Positions 26,940 to 37,795 of a DNA stretch of 64,000 nt are shown here, piece after piece. Where the stretch lies: assembly GCF_017833295.1 (NCBI RefSeq), contig NZ_JAFIBW010000001.1:4739501-4803500 (forward strand), read 5' to 3'. Under the pieces are notes generated by a model. That model was given only the letters and a program-made list of their open reading frames with translations. It was not told the DNA's origin and made no database searches. A program made the translations under genes and the position numbers. This stretch comes from Methylobacterium sp. PvR107. Its GTDB lineage: Bacteria > Pseudomonadota > Alphaproteobacteria > Rhizobiales > Beijerinckiaceae. Within the stretch, counting starts at the first letter, position 1. Each line of letters begins with the position of its first letter.

Positions 26940-28148
26940 ATGACGGACGCCTTCATCTACGACCACGTTCGCACGCCGCGCGGGCGCGGCAAGGCGGACG
27001 GCTCCCTCCACGAGGTGACCGCCCTCCGGCTGGCCGAGACTGCGCTCCGCGCCCTCAAGGACCGTAACGGGCTCGACACGGGCCTGGTGGACGATGTTGT
27101 CCTGGGCTGCGTCGACCCGGTGGGCGAGGCGGGCGGCGACATCGCCCGCGCCGCGGCCCTGGTCGCCGATTACGGGGCGCATGTTCCGGGCGTGCAGATC
27201 AACCGCTTCTGCGCCTCCGGCCTCGATGCGGTGAATTTCGCAGCCGCGCAGGTCATGAGCGGCCAGCACGAGATGGCGGTGGGCGGCGGCGTCGAATCGA
27301 TGAGCCGCATCGGCATCGGCGCCTCGGGCGGCGCCTGGCCGGTGGATCCGGCGATCGCCATCAAATCCTATTTCATGCCGCAGGGTGTCTCGGCCGACCT
27401 GATCGCCACCAAGTACGGCTTCACCCGCGACGATTGCGACGCCTATGCGGTTCGCTCGCAGGAGCGCTCGGCCAAGTCTTGGGCCGAGGGTCTGTTCAGG
27501 GGTTCCGTGGTGCCGGTGCGCGACGTGAACGGCATCACGCTGCTCGACCGGGACGAGCACATGCGGCCCGGCACCGACATGCAGTCGCTGGCCGCGCTGA
27601 AGGCGTCCTTCGTGCAGATGGGCCAGATGGGCGGCTTCGATGCCGTGGCCACCGACGCGCATCCGGACGTCGAGACGGTGGATCACGTCCACCACGCCGG
27701 CAACTCTTCCGGGATCGTCGACGGCGCGGCCGCCGTTTTGATCGGTTCGAAGGCAGCCGGCGAGGCGGCAGGCCTTCGCCCCCGCGCGCGGATTCGCGCC
27801 TTCGCCAATATCGGCTCGGATCCTGCGCTGATGCTCACCGGACCGGTGGACGTCACCCGCAAGGTCTTGGCGAAGTCCGGGCTGAGCCTGTCCGACATCG
27901 ACCTGTTCGAGGTCAACGAAGCCTTCGCGGCCGTCGTGCTGCGGTACTGCCAGGCGTTCGACCTCGATCCCGAGGCGGTCAACGTCAACGGCGGCGCCAT
28001 CGCCCTGGGCCATCCGCTCGGCGCGACGGGAGCGATGATCCTCGGCACGGCACTGGACGAGCTGGAGCGGACCGGCAAGGAGCGGGCCCTGATCACGCTG
28101 TGCATCGGCGCCGGCATGGGCACCGCCACGGTCATCGAGCGAGTCTGA
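26940..28148 (+). CDS. fadA: Acetyl-CoA acyltransferase (thiolase)
   Basis: A 402-residue thiolase that cleaves 3-ketoacyl-CoA with CoA. The nucleophilic Cys91 sits in NRFCASGL, the His in GGAIALGHPLGATGA and the second Cys in LCIGAGMG. The subfamily insert around ASGGAWPVDPAIAIKSYFMP suggests a FadA-like long-chain form rather than PhaA, but this is not certain. The ATG at 26940 follows GGGGGAAAG and matches the family N-terminus. It is 1.5 kb upstream of fadB on the same strand, indicating a beta-oxidation locus. Confidence 0.9.
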   Translation: MTDAFIYDHVRTPRGRGKADGSLHEVTALRLAETALRALKDRNGLDTGLVDDVVLGCVDPVGEAGGDIARAAALVADYGAHVPGVQINRFCASGLDAVNFAAAQVMSGQHEMAVGGGVESMSRIGIGASGGAWPVDPAIAIKSYFMPQGVSADLIATKYGFTRDDCDAYAVRSQERSAKSWAEGLFRGSVVPVRDVNGITLLDRDEHMRPGTDMQSLAALKASFVQMGQMGGFDAVATDAHPDVETVDHVHHAGNSSGIVDGAAAVLIGSKAAGEAAGLRPRARIRAFANIGSDPALMLTGPVDVTRKVLAKSGLSLSDIDLFEVNEAFAAVVLRYCQAFDLDPEAVNVNGGAIALGHPLGATGAMILGTALDELERTGKERALITLCIGAGMGTATVIERV

Positions 28149-28252
28149 GCGGCCTTGGCCTGGGAGCGGCGTGGCGCCGCTCCCCAAAGTCCGGGAACGC
28201 TGCTAGAGGCGCGGGCGACGATCGGCCCGTACTGGGGCCGGACGATAAATCG

Positions 28253-28768
28253 ATGGGAGACAAGCCCTTGAACCGCCTGATCGCGACGCTCTGCCTGGGC
28301 GTCACACTGAGCCTGCCGGTCGCTGCCCGCGCCGACGAGGCTGCGGACCGCGTCGCCGCGGCCTCGACCCTCGTCAACAAGACCCTGATCAAGAATCTTC
28401 AGACCGGGTTCAACGTCGCTCTGGAGAAGACCGTCGCGCCGATGCCGGAAGCTCGCGCCGAAGCGGTCCGCAAGGAACTGACGGCCGAGTTCGACAAGCA
28501 GCGCGGCATCATGATCGAGGGGCTCTCGAAGGATTACGCCGAGAAGTTCAGCCTCGCCGAGCTGAAGCATCTCGATGAGATCTATTCCGATCCGACCTAT
28601 CTCAAGTTCCAGACGATGAACGCCGACCCGAACTCGTCGGTGACGGCAATCTCGCAGAACTCGGTCACCAAGCTGCTCAACATGCTGGCCGTGGCCTCGG
28701 CGACCGACAATTCGCCTCAGCCGGGTCAGCCGCCCGTGCCGCCGGCCGCGGCGCCGGCCCAGAAGTAA
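28253..28768 (+). CDS. Exported DUF2059 protein
   Basis: A 171-residue protein with a signal peptide (MGDKPLNRLIATLCLGVTLS, cleavage near ARA-DE). A helical DUF2059-like region follows (residues about 85-140, GIMIEGLSKDYAEKFSLAEL then LDEIYSDPTYLKFQTMN), and the C-terminus is Pro/Ala-rich. Function is unknown; DUF2059 proteins are periplasmic. The start at ATG 28253 gives a proper signal peptide. It is 104 bp after the thiolase gene and converges on the EAL gene. Confidence 0.8.
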   Translation: MGDKPLNRLIATLCLGVTLSLPVAARADEAADRVAAASTLVNKTLIKNLQTGFNVALEKTVAPMPEARAEAVRKELTAEFDKQRGIMIEGLSKDYAEKFSLAELKHLDEIYSDPTYLKFQTMNADPNSSVTAISQNSVTKLLNMLAVASATDNSPQPGQPPVPPAAAPAQK

Positions 28769-28799
28769 GACGATGCAGGCCGCGCGCGCCCCGTTGGCC

Positions 28800-29576
28800 T
28801 CAGGCCGCGCGCGCGGTCATCGGGGTGAAGCCCGCGACCGGAGGCAGACTCTCCAGCAGGGGCTTGGAGAAAAGATACCCTTGCACGAGCGTGATCCCGA
28901 GGCCGCGCAGGGCGTCGAGTTCCGCCGCGGTCTCGACCCCCTCTGCCAGCACTGTCACGCCCAGGGCCTGGGCGATCGCGACCACGCCCGAGACGATCGC
29001 GTGGCGGGCGGCATCGGCGTCGAGGCCGCGCAGCAGCTCCATGTCGATCTTAATCAGGTCGGGGCGGAAATTTGCCAGGAGACTCAGACCCGCGAAGCCG
29101 GCGCCGAAATCGTCGAGCGCGGTGAGAAAACCCTGCTTCCGGTAAGCGGCGACGATGCGCTTCACATGCGCGATGTCGCGGAAGCGCTCCTGCTCGGTGA
29201 ACTCGAACATGATGCGCTGGTGTGCGAAGTCGACCCGGCGCGCAGCGTCCAGGGATGCGCGGATGCAGGCGTTCGGCTCGTAGACGGCGTTCGGCATGAA
29301 ATTGATCGACAGCCGCGTGCCGCTCTCTCGGGGGAACAGGCGGCCGGCGAGCTCGATCGCCTTGACGCGGGCGGCCTGATCGAACTGGTAGCGGGTCTCA
29401 TCGGTCACGCGATCGAGGATCGTGTAGGCCGGCTCGCCGTTGAGGCCCCGCACCAGCGCCTCGTAGGCCCAGACGGACCCGTCTGCCAGGTCGAGGATCG
29501 GCTGGAAGGCCATCGTGAAATCGAAGCCGAGTTTGGTGCCGGCGCGGCAGGCGCGGCATCCGGTGTCCTTCGTCAT
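28800..29576 (-). CDS. EAL-domain c-di-GMP phosphodiesterase
   Basis: A 258-residue stand-alone EAL protein that hydrolyses c-di-GMP. Catalytic motifs look complete: EALVRG, NFMPNAV, FEFTEQE, DDFGAGFAGL, DLIKIDMELL and LAEGVET, closing with QGYLFSKP. A short N-terminal tail with CRACRAG precedes the domain and might respond to metal or redox, which is speculative. The start is at the ATG at 29576 (MTKDTG). It lies on the minus strand between the DUF2059 gene and fadB. Confidence 0.92.
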   Translation of the reverse strand: MTKDTGCRACRAGTKLGFDFTMAFQPILDLADGSVWAYEALVRGLNGEPAYTILDRVTDETRYQFDQAARVKAIELAGRLFPRESGTRLSINFMPNAVYEPNACIRASLDAARRVDFAHQRIMFEFTEQERFRDIAHVKRIVAAYRKQGFLTALDDFGAGFAGLSLLANFRPDLIKIDMELLRGLDADAARHAIVSGVVAIAQALGVTVLAEGVETAAELDALRGLGITLVQGYLFSKPLLESLPPVAGFTPMTARAA

Positions 29577-29689
29577 GTGCAGCGTCCGTCGGTACCCCCC
29601 GGCTGGATGACCCTGGACGTACACGCTCTACACAACCTTAACGTGGCCGCGTTGGTATCCCGCTGACGCTTTCCTGGGAGGACGGCACC

Positions 29690-31891
29690 GTGACGCTGAC
29701 CGATTTCCGCTTCGAGACCGATCCCGACGGCATCGCGCTTGCGACCTGGGACATGCCCGGTCGTTCGATGAACGTGATCACCGAAGGCGTGATGGACCAG
29801 CTCGAGCAGATCATCGAGCAGGTCGCCTCCGATCCGGCGATCAAGGGCTGCGTCATCGCCACCGGCAAGGACAACTTCTCCGGCGGCGCCGACCTCACCA
29901 TGCTGCAGGGCCTCGGCCGGGCCTATGAGCAGCTGAAGGCCGAGCAGGGCGAGGAGGTGGCGATGCGCCACTTCTTCGAGGCGTCCCGGCGGCTCTCGCT
30001 GCTGTTCCGCCGCCTCGAGACCTGCGGCAAGCCCTTCGCGGCGGCGATCCAGGGCCTGTGCCTGGGCGGCGCCTTCGAGCTGGCGCTGTCGTGCCATCAC
30101 CGGGTCGCGTCCGACGACGGGAAAACGCGGGTCGGCCTGCCGGAGATCAAGGTCGGCCTGTTCCCGGGCGGCGGCGGTACGCAGCGGGTCGCCCGGCTGA
30201 TGCAGACCGGCGACGCGCTGCAGATGCTGTTCAAGGGCGAGCAGATCCGCGCGCCCATGGCGAAGGGCATGGGGCTGATCCACGCCGTGGCGCCGCAAGC
30301 CGAGATCGTCGAGCGGGCCAAGGCCTGGATCCGCGAGGGCGGTTCGGCGGTGGCACCCTGGGACGTGCCGAAGTTCAAGGCGCCGTCCGGCAAGGTCTAC
30401 TCGCCCGCCGGCATGATGATCTGGCCGCCGGCCAATGCCATCTACCGGCGTGAGACGCACGACAATTACCCGGCCGCCAAGGCGATCCTGGCCTCCGTGT
30501 ACGAGGGCCTCCAGCTGCCGATGGACCTCGCCTTGCGGGTCGAGAGCCGCTACTTCGCCCACATCCTGCGCTCGACCGAGGCGGCGGCGATGATCCGCAC
30601 GCTGTTCATTTCCATGGGCGAACTGAACAAAGGCGCGCGCCGGCCGAAGGATGTGCCGGCCACGAACCTCCGCCGTGTCGGCGTGATCGGTGCGGGCTTC
30701 ATGGGCGCGGGCGTGGCCTATGTCACCGCACAGGCCGGTATCGAGGTGGTGCTGGTCGATCAGTCGGTCGAGGCTGCCGAGAAGGGCAAGGCCTATGCGC
30801 ATGCGCTCATCACCGGCCAGATCAACAAGGGCCGTGCCAAGACCGCCGATCGTGACCTGCTGCTCGGCCGCATCACAGCAACGGCGGATTACGCTGCGCT
30901 GGCAGAGTGCGACCTCGTCGTCGAGGCGGTGTTCGAAGACCCCAAGGTCAAGGCCGAGGTGATCCAAAAGGTCGAGGCGGTGATCCGTCCCGACGCGATC
31001 TTCGCGTCCAACACCTCGACACTACCGATCACCGGGCTGGCCAAGAGCTCGCAGCGGCCGGCGCAGTTCGTCGGCATCCATTTCTTCTCGCCTGTCGAGA
31101 AGATGATGTTGGTCGAGATCATCAAGGGCGAGGCGACCGGCGACGTGGCGCTCGCCACCGCCCTCGACTACGTGCGGCTGATCAAGAAGACCCCGATCGT
31201 CGTGAACGACGCCCGCGGCTTCTTCGCCAACCGCTGCGTCGGCGCCTACATCCTCGAAGGCCACAAGATGCTGGCCGAGGGCGTGCCGCCCGCGATGATC
31301 GAGAGCGCCGGCCGTCAGGCCGGCATGCCAGTCGGTCCGCTCTCGCTCAACGACGAGGTCGCCCTCGACCTCGTGCTCAAGATCGCCAAGGCTACCGAGG
31401 CGCAGGTGGGGCAGGGCGCCGTCGACCCCGCCCAGAAGGCGATCCTGTCCGAAATGGTCGAGCGTCAGGGCCGACTCGGACGGAAGAACCGCAAGGGCTT
31501 CTACGACTATCCCGAGGGCGCGCCGAAGCGTCTCTGGCCCGGCCTGAAGGACCTTCAGCCGAGCCGGCTCGACCCGGATGCTGTCGATTTCCACGAGCTG
31601 AAGCAGCGGCTGCTGGTGGTGCAGGCGCTGGAAGCCGCCCGCACGGTGGGCGAGGGCGTGGTCACGGATCCGCGCGAGGCCGATGTCGGCTCGATCCTCG
31701 GCTTCGGCTTCGCACCGTTCACCGGGGGCGCCCTGTCGTATATCGACTTCATGGGCACACCAGCGTTTGTGGATCTCGCCCGCCGGCTCGAGGCTAAGCA
31801 CGGTCCCCGCTTCCACGTCCCGGACAACTTGTCCGCCATGGCCGAGCGTGGCGGCACCTTCTACGCGGAGGCCGAGCGGCGCGCCGCATAA
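29690..31891 (+). CDS. fadB: FadB-type multifunctional enoyl-CoA hydratase / 3-hydroxyacyl-CoA dehydrogenase
   Basis: A 733-residue bifunctional beta-oxidation enzyme. The N-terminal crotonase domain (about 1-200) contains the oxyanion-hole segments FSGGADLTML and GLCLGGAFELAL. The NAD-binding Rossmann motif VGVIGAGFMGAG starts near residue 328, followed by HFFSPVEKMMLVEII and RGFFANR of the 3-hydroxyacyl-CoA dehydrogenase and its C-terminal helical domain. The start is GTG 29690 with GGGAGG 8 bases upstream. It should act in sequence with the acyl-CoA dehydrogenase (12.3-14.1 kb) and the thiolase (26.9 kb). Confidence 0.95.
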   Translation: MTLTDFRFETDPDGIALATWDMPGRSMNVITEGVMDQLEQIIEQVASDPAIKGCVIATGKDNFSGGADLTMLQGLGRAYEQLKAEQGEEVAMRHFFEASRRLSLLFRRLETCGKPFAAAIQGLCLGGAFELALSCHHRVASDDGKTRVGLPEIKVGLFPGGGGTQRVARLMQTGDALQMLFKGEQIRAPMAKGMGLIHAVAPQAEIVERAKAWIREGGSAVAPWDVPKFKAPSGKVYSPAGMMIWPPANAIYRRETHDNYPAAKAILASVYEGLQLPMDLALRVESRYFAHILRSTEAAAMIRTLFISMGELNKGARRPKDVPATNLRRVGVIGAGFMGAGVAYVTAQAGIEVVLVDQSVEAAEKGKAYAHALITGQINKGRAKTADRDLLLGRITATADYAALAECDLVVEAVFEDPKVKAEVIQKVEAVIRPDAIFASNTSTLPITGLAKSSQRPAQFVGIHFFSPVEKMMLVEIIKGEATGDVALATALDYVRLIKKTPIVVNDARGFFANRCVGAYILEGHKMLAEGVPPAMIESAGRQAGMPVGPLSLNDEVALDLVLKIAKATEAQVGQGAVDPAQKAILSEMVERQGRLGRKNRKGFYDYPEGAPKRLWPGLKDLQPSRLDPDAVDFHELKQRLLVVQALEAARTVGEGVVTDPREADVGSILGFGFAPFTGGALSYIDFMGTPAFVDLARRLEAKHGPRFHVPDNLSAMAERGGTFYAEAERRAA

Positions 31892-31898
31892 GGCCAAT

Positions 31899-31929
31899 CT
31901 GCCGGATGCCCCGCGGGGGCGTCCGGCAG
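31899..31929. terminator. Hairpin after fadB
   Basis: A 14-bp stem with one T-G wobble (31899-31912 and 31916-31929) around loop GCG, eight bases after the fadB stop. It may also serve the convergent exonuclease gene. There is no T tract. Confidence 0.55.
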
Positions 31930-32048
31930 CCGCACAGACTGCTTCAGAAGGGCGGGGACAGTGGGGCTAAGCGCACCGGCCGCGCCATTCGATGGCCCCG
32001 CTCCCGGTCGGCAGGATCGCCGCCATCTCGTACGCTGTCAGCGGCGCC

Positions 32049-32918
32049 TCAGGCCGCTCCGACAGCCCGCACCTTCCCGCCGAGCATGCGGGCCAACAGC
32101 ACCACATCGGAGGCGTTGTCGGAGAGAAGGTCGGTGATGTCGCCGACTTCCAGCGCCTTCACGTGGCGGCAGCGCATGCCGTAGCGGCCAGCCGTGCAGG
32201 TGCAGCGCAGTTGCGGACCGCCCGGTCGCTCTTCGAACGCAACGTTGTAGCGATTACCGGTCGATCCGCGCATGGTGAAGCTCAGCGCCGCGGACGCTGC
32301 CGGGAAGGCCGCCAGAGCCCGCCCGCTGATCCCTCCGGGGTCACGGCGGGGCAGGGCAGGGCCGCCCGTCGCCCGCGTGATCGGCAGGCCGATGGTTGCC
32401 GCGAGACCGTGGACATCCGCGGCCTCCCTGTCGCGCATCGCCGCGAGGGCGATCTCCGCGCAGGCATAGGCGTCCTCTCCGGCATCGTGATGCTCGAAGC
32501 GGATGCCGAGGCGTCGCGCCACCTTGCCGAGCCCGCAACCCTCGGGCGCCGGGAACACCCGCCGCGCCACTTGGACGGTGCAGAGATAAGAAAGATCCGG
32601 CACTGGCAGTTCAGCCCGCCCAAGACCGGCGCGCAGGACGCCGATATCGAAGCTCGCGTTGTGAGCGAGGATGAGCCCGCGGGCGAGGTCATCGAGGTAC
32701 GGCGCCATCACGACGCCGAAGCCCGGTTTGTCGGCGACGTTGGATGGCAGGATCCCGTGGACCCGGATGTTGCCTGGCGCGAACCGCATCTCGGGCGGCC
32801 GGATCAAGTGCGATTCCCGGCGCACCACCCGGCCGTCCGCGATCCAGGCGAGACCGACCGCGCAGGCGCTGTCACGCCGTTCGTTGGCCGTCTCGAAATC
32901 GAGGGCCAGGACCGTCAT
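32049..32918 (-). CDS. DEDDh 3'-5' exonuclease fused to a SWIM zinc motif
   Basis: A 289-residue protein. Residues 1-165 form a DnaQ-like DEDDh exonuclease: DFET (Asp7, Glu9), HNASFD (Asp91) and the His144-x4-Asp149 pair in HHDAGED, so all metal ligands and the general base are present. After a linker, residues 239-252 carry CxC-x8-CxH (Cys239, Cys241, Cys250, His252), matching a SWIM zinc-binding motif used for nucleic-acid or protein contact. The family resembles polymerase III epsilon-like exonucleases rather than dnaQ itself. It sits next to ligA on the same strand, 72 bp downstream of the ligA stop, so the two could share a transcript. Confidence 0.85.
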   Translation of the reverse strand: MTVLALDFETANERRDSACAVGLAWIADGRVVRRESHLIRPPEMRFAPGNIRVHGILPSNVADKPGFGVVMAPYLDDLARGLILAHNASFDIGVLRAGLGRAELPVPDLSYLCTVQVARRVFPAPEGCGLGKVARRLGIRFEHHDAGEDAYACAEIALAAMRDREAADVHGLAATIGLPITRATGGPALPRRDPGGISGRALAAFPAASAALSFTMRGSTGNRYNVAFEERPGGPQLRCTCTAGRYGMRCRHVKALEVGDITDLLSDNASDVVLLARMLGGKVRAVGAA

Positions 32919-32990
32919 CGGAGGTCAACCATGGCGGGCGGGAGTTCTCGGGGTGTTCCCCGAGAGGTCTAGGCTTCCGAGACTCCGGCT

Positions 32991-35432
<2,442 letters not shown>

Positions 35433-35488
35433 TTAACGCATCGCGGGCGCACCGGGAGCCGGCGGTGGGTCGGCATCCCCGGTTTCCC

Positions 35489-36784
35489 TCACCCGCGGGG
35501 GCTGAGCAGATCGCCGCGGCTGATCATTCGGGCCGCCGCCACGAACACGAACGCCACGAAGGCGGCCGCGGCCGGAAGCGGCAGGACTGGAGCGAGCCAG
35601 CCGGCAAGAGTCGTCCCGGCGACGGAGCCCAGATTCATCGCCGCCATGTAGACCTCGAACTGCGTGGCCGCCCCGGCGCGTCCACGGCTGGCCTGCAGCA
35701 AGGCTGGCATCAGTGCGACGATCAGCAGACCCGGCAGCATGTCGGTGAGTGCAAGGATCATCGGCCCGGCCGGTCCCACAAGGCCTGCGCCGATCATGAC
35801 GCCCGCCAGCGCGAAGGCGGCGGCACTGGCAAGCAGAAGTGCGCTCAGTGGCCGGACCGCGCCGGCTTTGTCCGCCCAGAGCCCGATCGCCAGCGCACCG
35901 GCCGTACCGCTCGCCAGCGTCAGCCCCGCCTGCAGACGCGAGAGGGCGGCGGGATCCCAGCCTTGGCGTTGGAGCAGATCGACCGAGAAGGGCAGCTCGA
36001 ACAGGCCGAGCACCCCGTCGAGCGCGAAGCAGAGGGCGAGGAGCCGCAGGGCCCTGGGGCGCCGCAGGGCGGTGCCCAACCGACGCAGGAAGCGACGGAA
36101 GGGCAGACGCCGCGGCACCGGCCCGCGTCGGCCCGGCGCGGCGAACGCATCGCCGGGCGCCTCGCGGATCAGCAGCATCGGCAGGCTCGCCAGTACGGCC
36201 GCGGCGAGCAGCCAGCGCGCGCTCGCGGCGAGTCCGGCCGTGGCGAGCGTCCAGGAGAAGATCGCCGCGCTGAGGCTGGTGCCGGCCACGAAGCCGGCCC
36301 GCGTGCAGGCACTGACCCGGCCGAGTTCCAGAGCCGGAACATGGTCCATGATCATGCGGTCGCAGGCGGTATCGAGGAGCGAGGCGAACAGGCTGTGCGC
36401 CAGGAAGATCAGCCCCAGCAGGCCGACCTGATCGGGTCGCGCCAAGAGAAGAAGCGCGAGCGTGGCGTGAGCGCCCAGGATCGCCGCAACGGCGAACGGG
36501 CGGCGCCGTCCCATCCGGAAATCGCCGGCCCGGTCGATCACCGGCCCCCAGAGAATAGGCTGCAGGGTCCAGGGCAGACCCGCGAGGGCGAAGTGAGACC
36601 CGACCTCCGCCGCCGAGACACCGCGCGCCGCGAGGTGATTGGCGAGCGCGGTCAGTGAGAAGCCGGCGATCAGACCCTGATACAGATAGGTCGCGAAGAA
36701 GACGCTGTAGCGGGCGCGGCGTGTAGCCAGGCTCGGCAGCGTCCAGGCGGCGCTGCGGATCAGAGCGTCCGACGGGGTGCTCAC
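35489..36784 (-). CDS. MFS transporter
   Basis: A 431-residue inner-membrane permease with about twelve hydrophobic segments. The loop after helix 2 has WGPVIDRAGDFRMGRRRPF, which matches the MFS D-R-x-G motif with the Arg cluster and resembles AmpG-type or related permeases. The substrate is unknown. The start is GTG 36784. It is divergent from the Sfp-type transferase gene, with 128 bp between the two starts. Confidence 0.85.
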   Translation of the reverse strand: MSTPSDALIRSAAWTLPSLATRRARYSVFFATYLYQGLIAGFSLTALANHLAARGVSAAEVGSHFALAGLPWTLQPILWGPVIDRAGDFRMGRRRPFAVAAILGAHATLALLLLARPDQVGLLGLIFLAHSLFASLLDTACDRMIMDHVPALELGRVSACTRAGFVAGTSLSAAIFSWTLATAGLAASARWLLAAAVLASLPMLLIREAPGDAFAAPGRRGPVPRRLPFRRFLRRLGTALRRPRALRLLALCFALDGVLGLFELPFSVDLLQRQGWDPAALSRLQAGLTLASGTAGALAIGLWADKAGAVRPLSALLLASAAAFALAGVMIGAGLVGPAGPMILALTDMLPGLLIVALMPALLQASRGRAGAATQFEVYMAAMNLGSVAGTTLAGWLAPVLPLPAAAAFVAFVFVAAARMISRGDLLSPRG

Positions 36785-36912
36785 GTCCCGCGGCCCTTGC
36801 CGGCCAGGCGTGGGACGACGATGCTCCTCATCCCGCTCTCACCGGACGCGTCCCCCGTGCCGCCTCACTACGACGACGTTAGCCCCTGCCCAGCGCCGCG
36901 GCGAGGCGTCGC

Positions 36913-37611
36913 GTGAGCGCGGCCATCGTCTGGATCGTCGATCTCGCCGTCTCTCCGGATCGGCTCGACCTGTGCTGGACCGTGCTCGACCGATCCGAGC
37001 GCGACCGGGCGGATCGCTTCCTGCGGCCGGTCGATCGGGCGCGCTACGTGGCGAGCCACGCCGCACTCCGGCGGATCCTCGCCGAACCGCTCGACTGCGA
37101 TCCGGCCGAGATCCGGTTCGCGGCCGGATCGGGCGGCAAGCCGGAGCTTGCCGGATCGGCGCAGGGCGCCCTGAATTTCAACCTGTCCCATTCTGGAGAG
37201 CGTGCGCTGATCGGCCTTGCTCCCACGGCCGCGATCGGGGTCGATGTCGAGTTGATCCGGCCGATTTCGGACGCGGGACAGATCGCGCGGACGCATTTTG
37301 CCGCCGATGAGGCGTCCTCGTTGTTGGCCCTGCCGCCGGACGAGATCGAGCGCGTGTTTTATGGTCTCTGGACCCGGAAAGAAGCGGTGGTGAAGGCGCA
37401 CGGCACGGGCCTGTCGCTACCCCTCGACCGCTTCAGCGTCACCCTGCCTCCTTCGCCGCCGCGCCTGCTGCGGTGGCCGGGCGCGGGCGGATGGACGCTG
37501 GCGGAGGTTAAAGTCGGCCCCGGCTATGCCGCGACGGTCGCGGTCCGGTCCGCCCAAGCGGAGGTGACGTCGCACCGGCTGACGGCGGATTGGCCGGATG
37601 ATCTGAGCTGA
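36913..37611 (+). CDS. 4'-phosphopantetheinyl transferase, Sfp type
   Basis: A 232-residue Sfp/AcpT-family enzyme that moves phosphopantetheine from CoA to a carrier-protein Ser. Metal- and CoA-binding motifs are visible: FNLSHSGERALIGLA, GVDVELIRP and the WTRKEAVVKAHGTGL signature. Its carrier protein is not encoded in the window. GTG start at 36913 with GAGG six bases upstream. No ATG start is available without losing the first strand. Confidence 0.93.
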   Translation: MSAAIVWIVDLAVSPDRLDLCWTVLDRSERDRADRFLRPVDRARYVASHAALRRILAEPLDCDPAEIRFAAGSGGKPELAGSAQGALNFNLSHSGERALIGLAPTAAIGVDVELIRPISDAGQIARTHFAADEASSLLALPPDEIERVFYGLWTRKEAVVKAHGTGLSLPLDRFSVTLPPSPPRLLRWPGAGGWTLAEVKVGPGYAATVAVRSAQAEVTSHRLTADWPDDLS

Positions 37612-37695
37612 ATCCCGCAAGAGCGTGCTTGCGGCCCGGGAAAGGCACGGCTATACACCCGCTCGCCGGCCCTGGCGGACACGCAGGTCGGCCTT

Positions 37696-37772
37696 CGGAG
37701 TGTAGCGCAGTCTGGTAGCGCACCACGTTCGGGACGTGGGGGTCGCAGGTTCAAATCCTGCCACTCCGACCA
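37696..37772 (+). tRNA. tRNA-Pro (anticodon CGG)
   Basis: Acceptor stem CGGAGTG/CACTCCG; anticodon stem CCACG/CGTGG with loop TTCGGGA, anticodon CGG; T-arm GGTTCAAATCC. Discriminator A and an encoded CCA at 37770-37772; total 77 nt. Confidence 0.98.
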
Positions 37773-37795
37773 AGATTTCCCGCCAGTCTCAGCAG

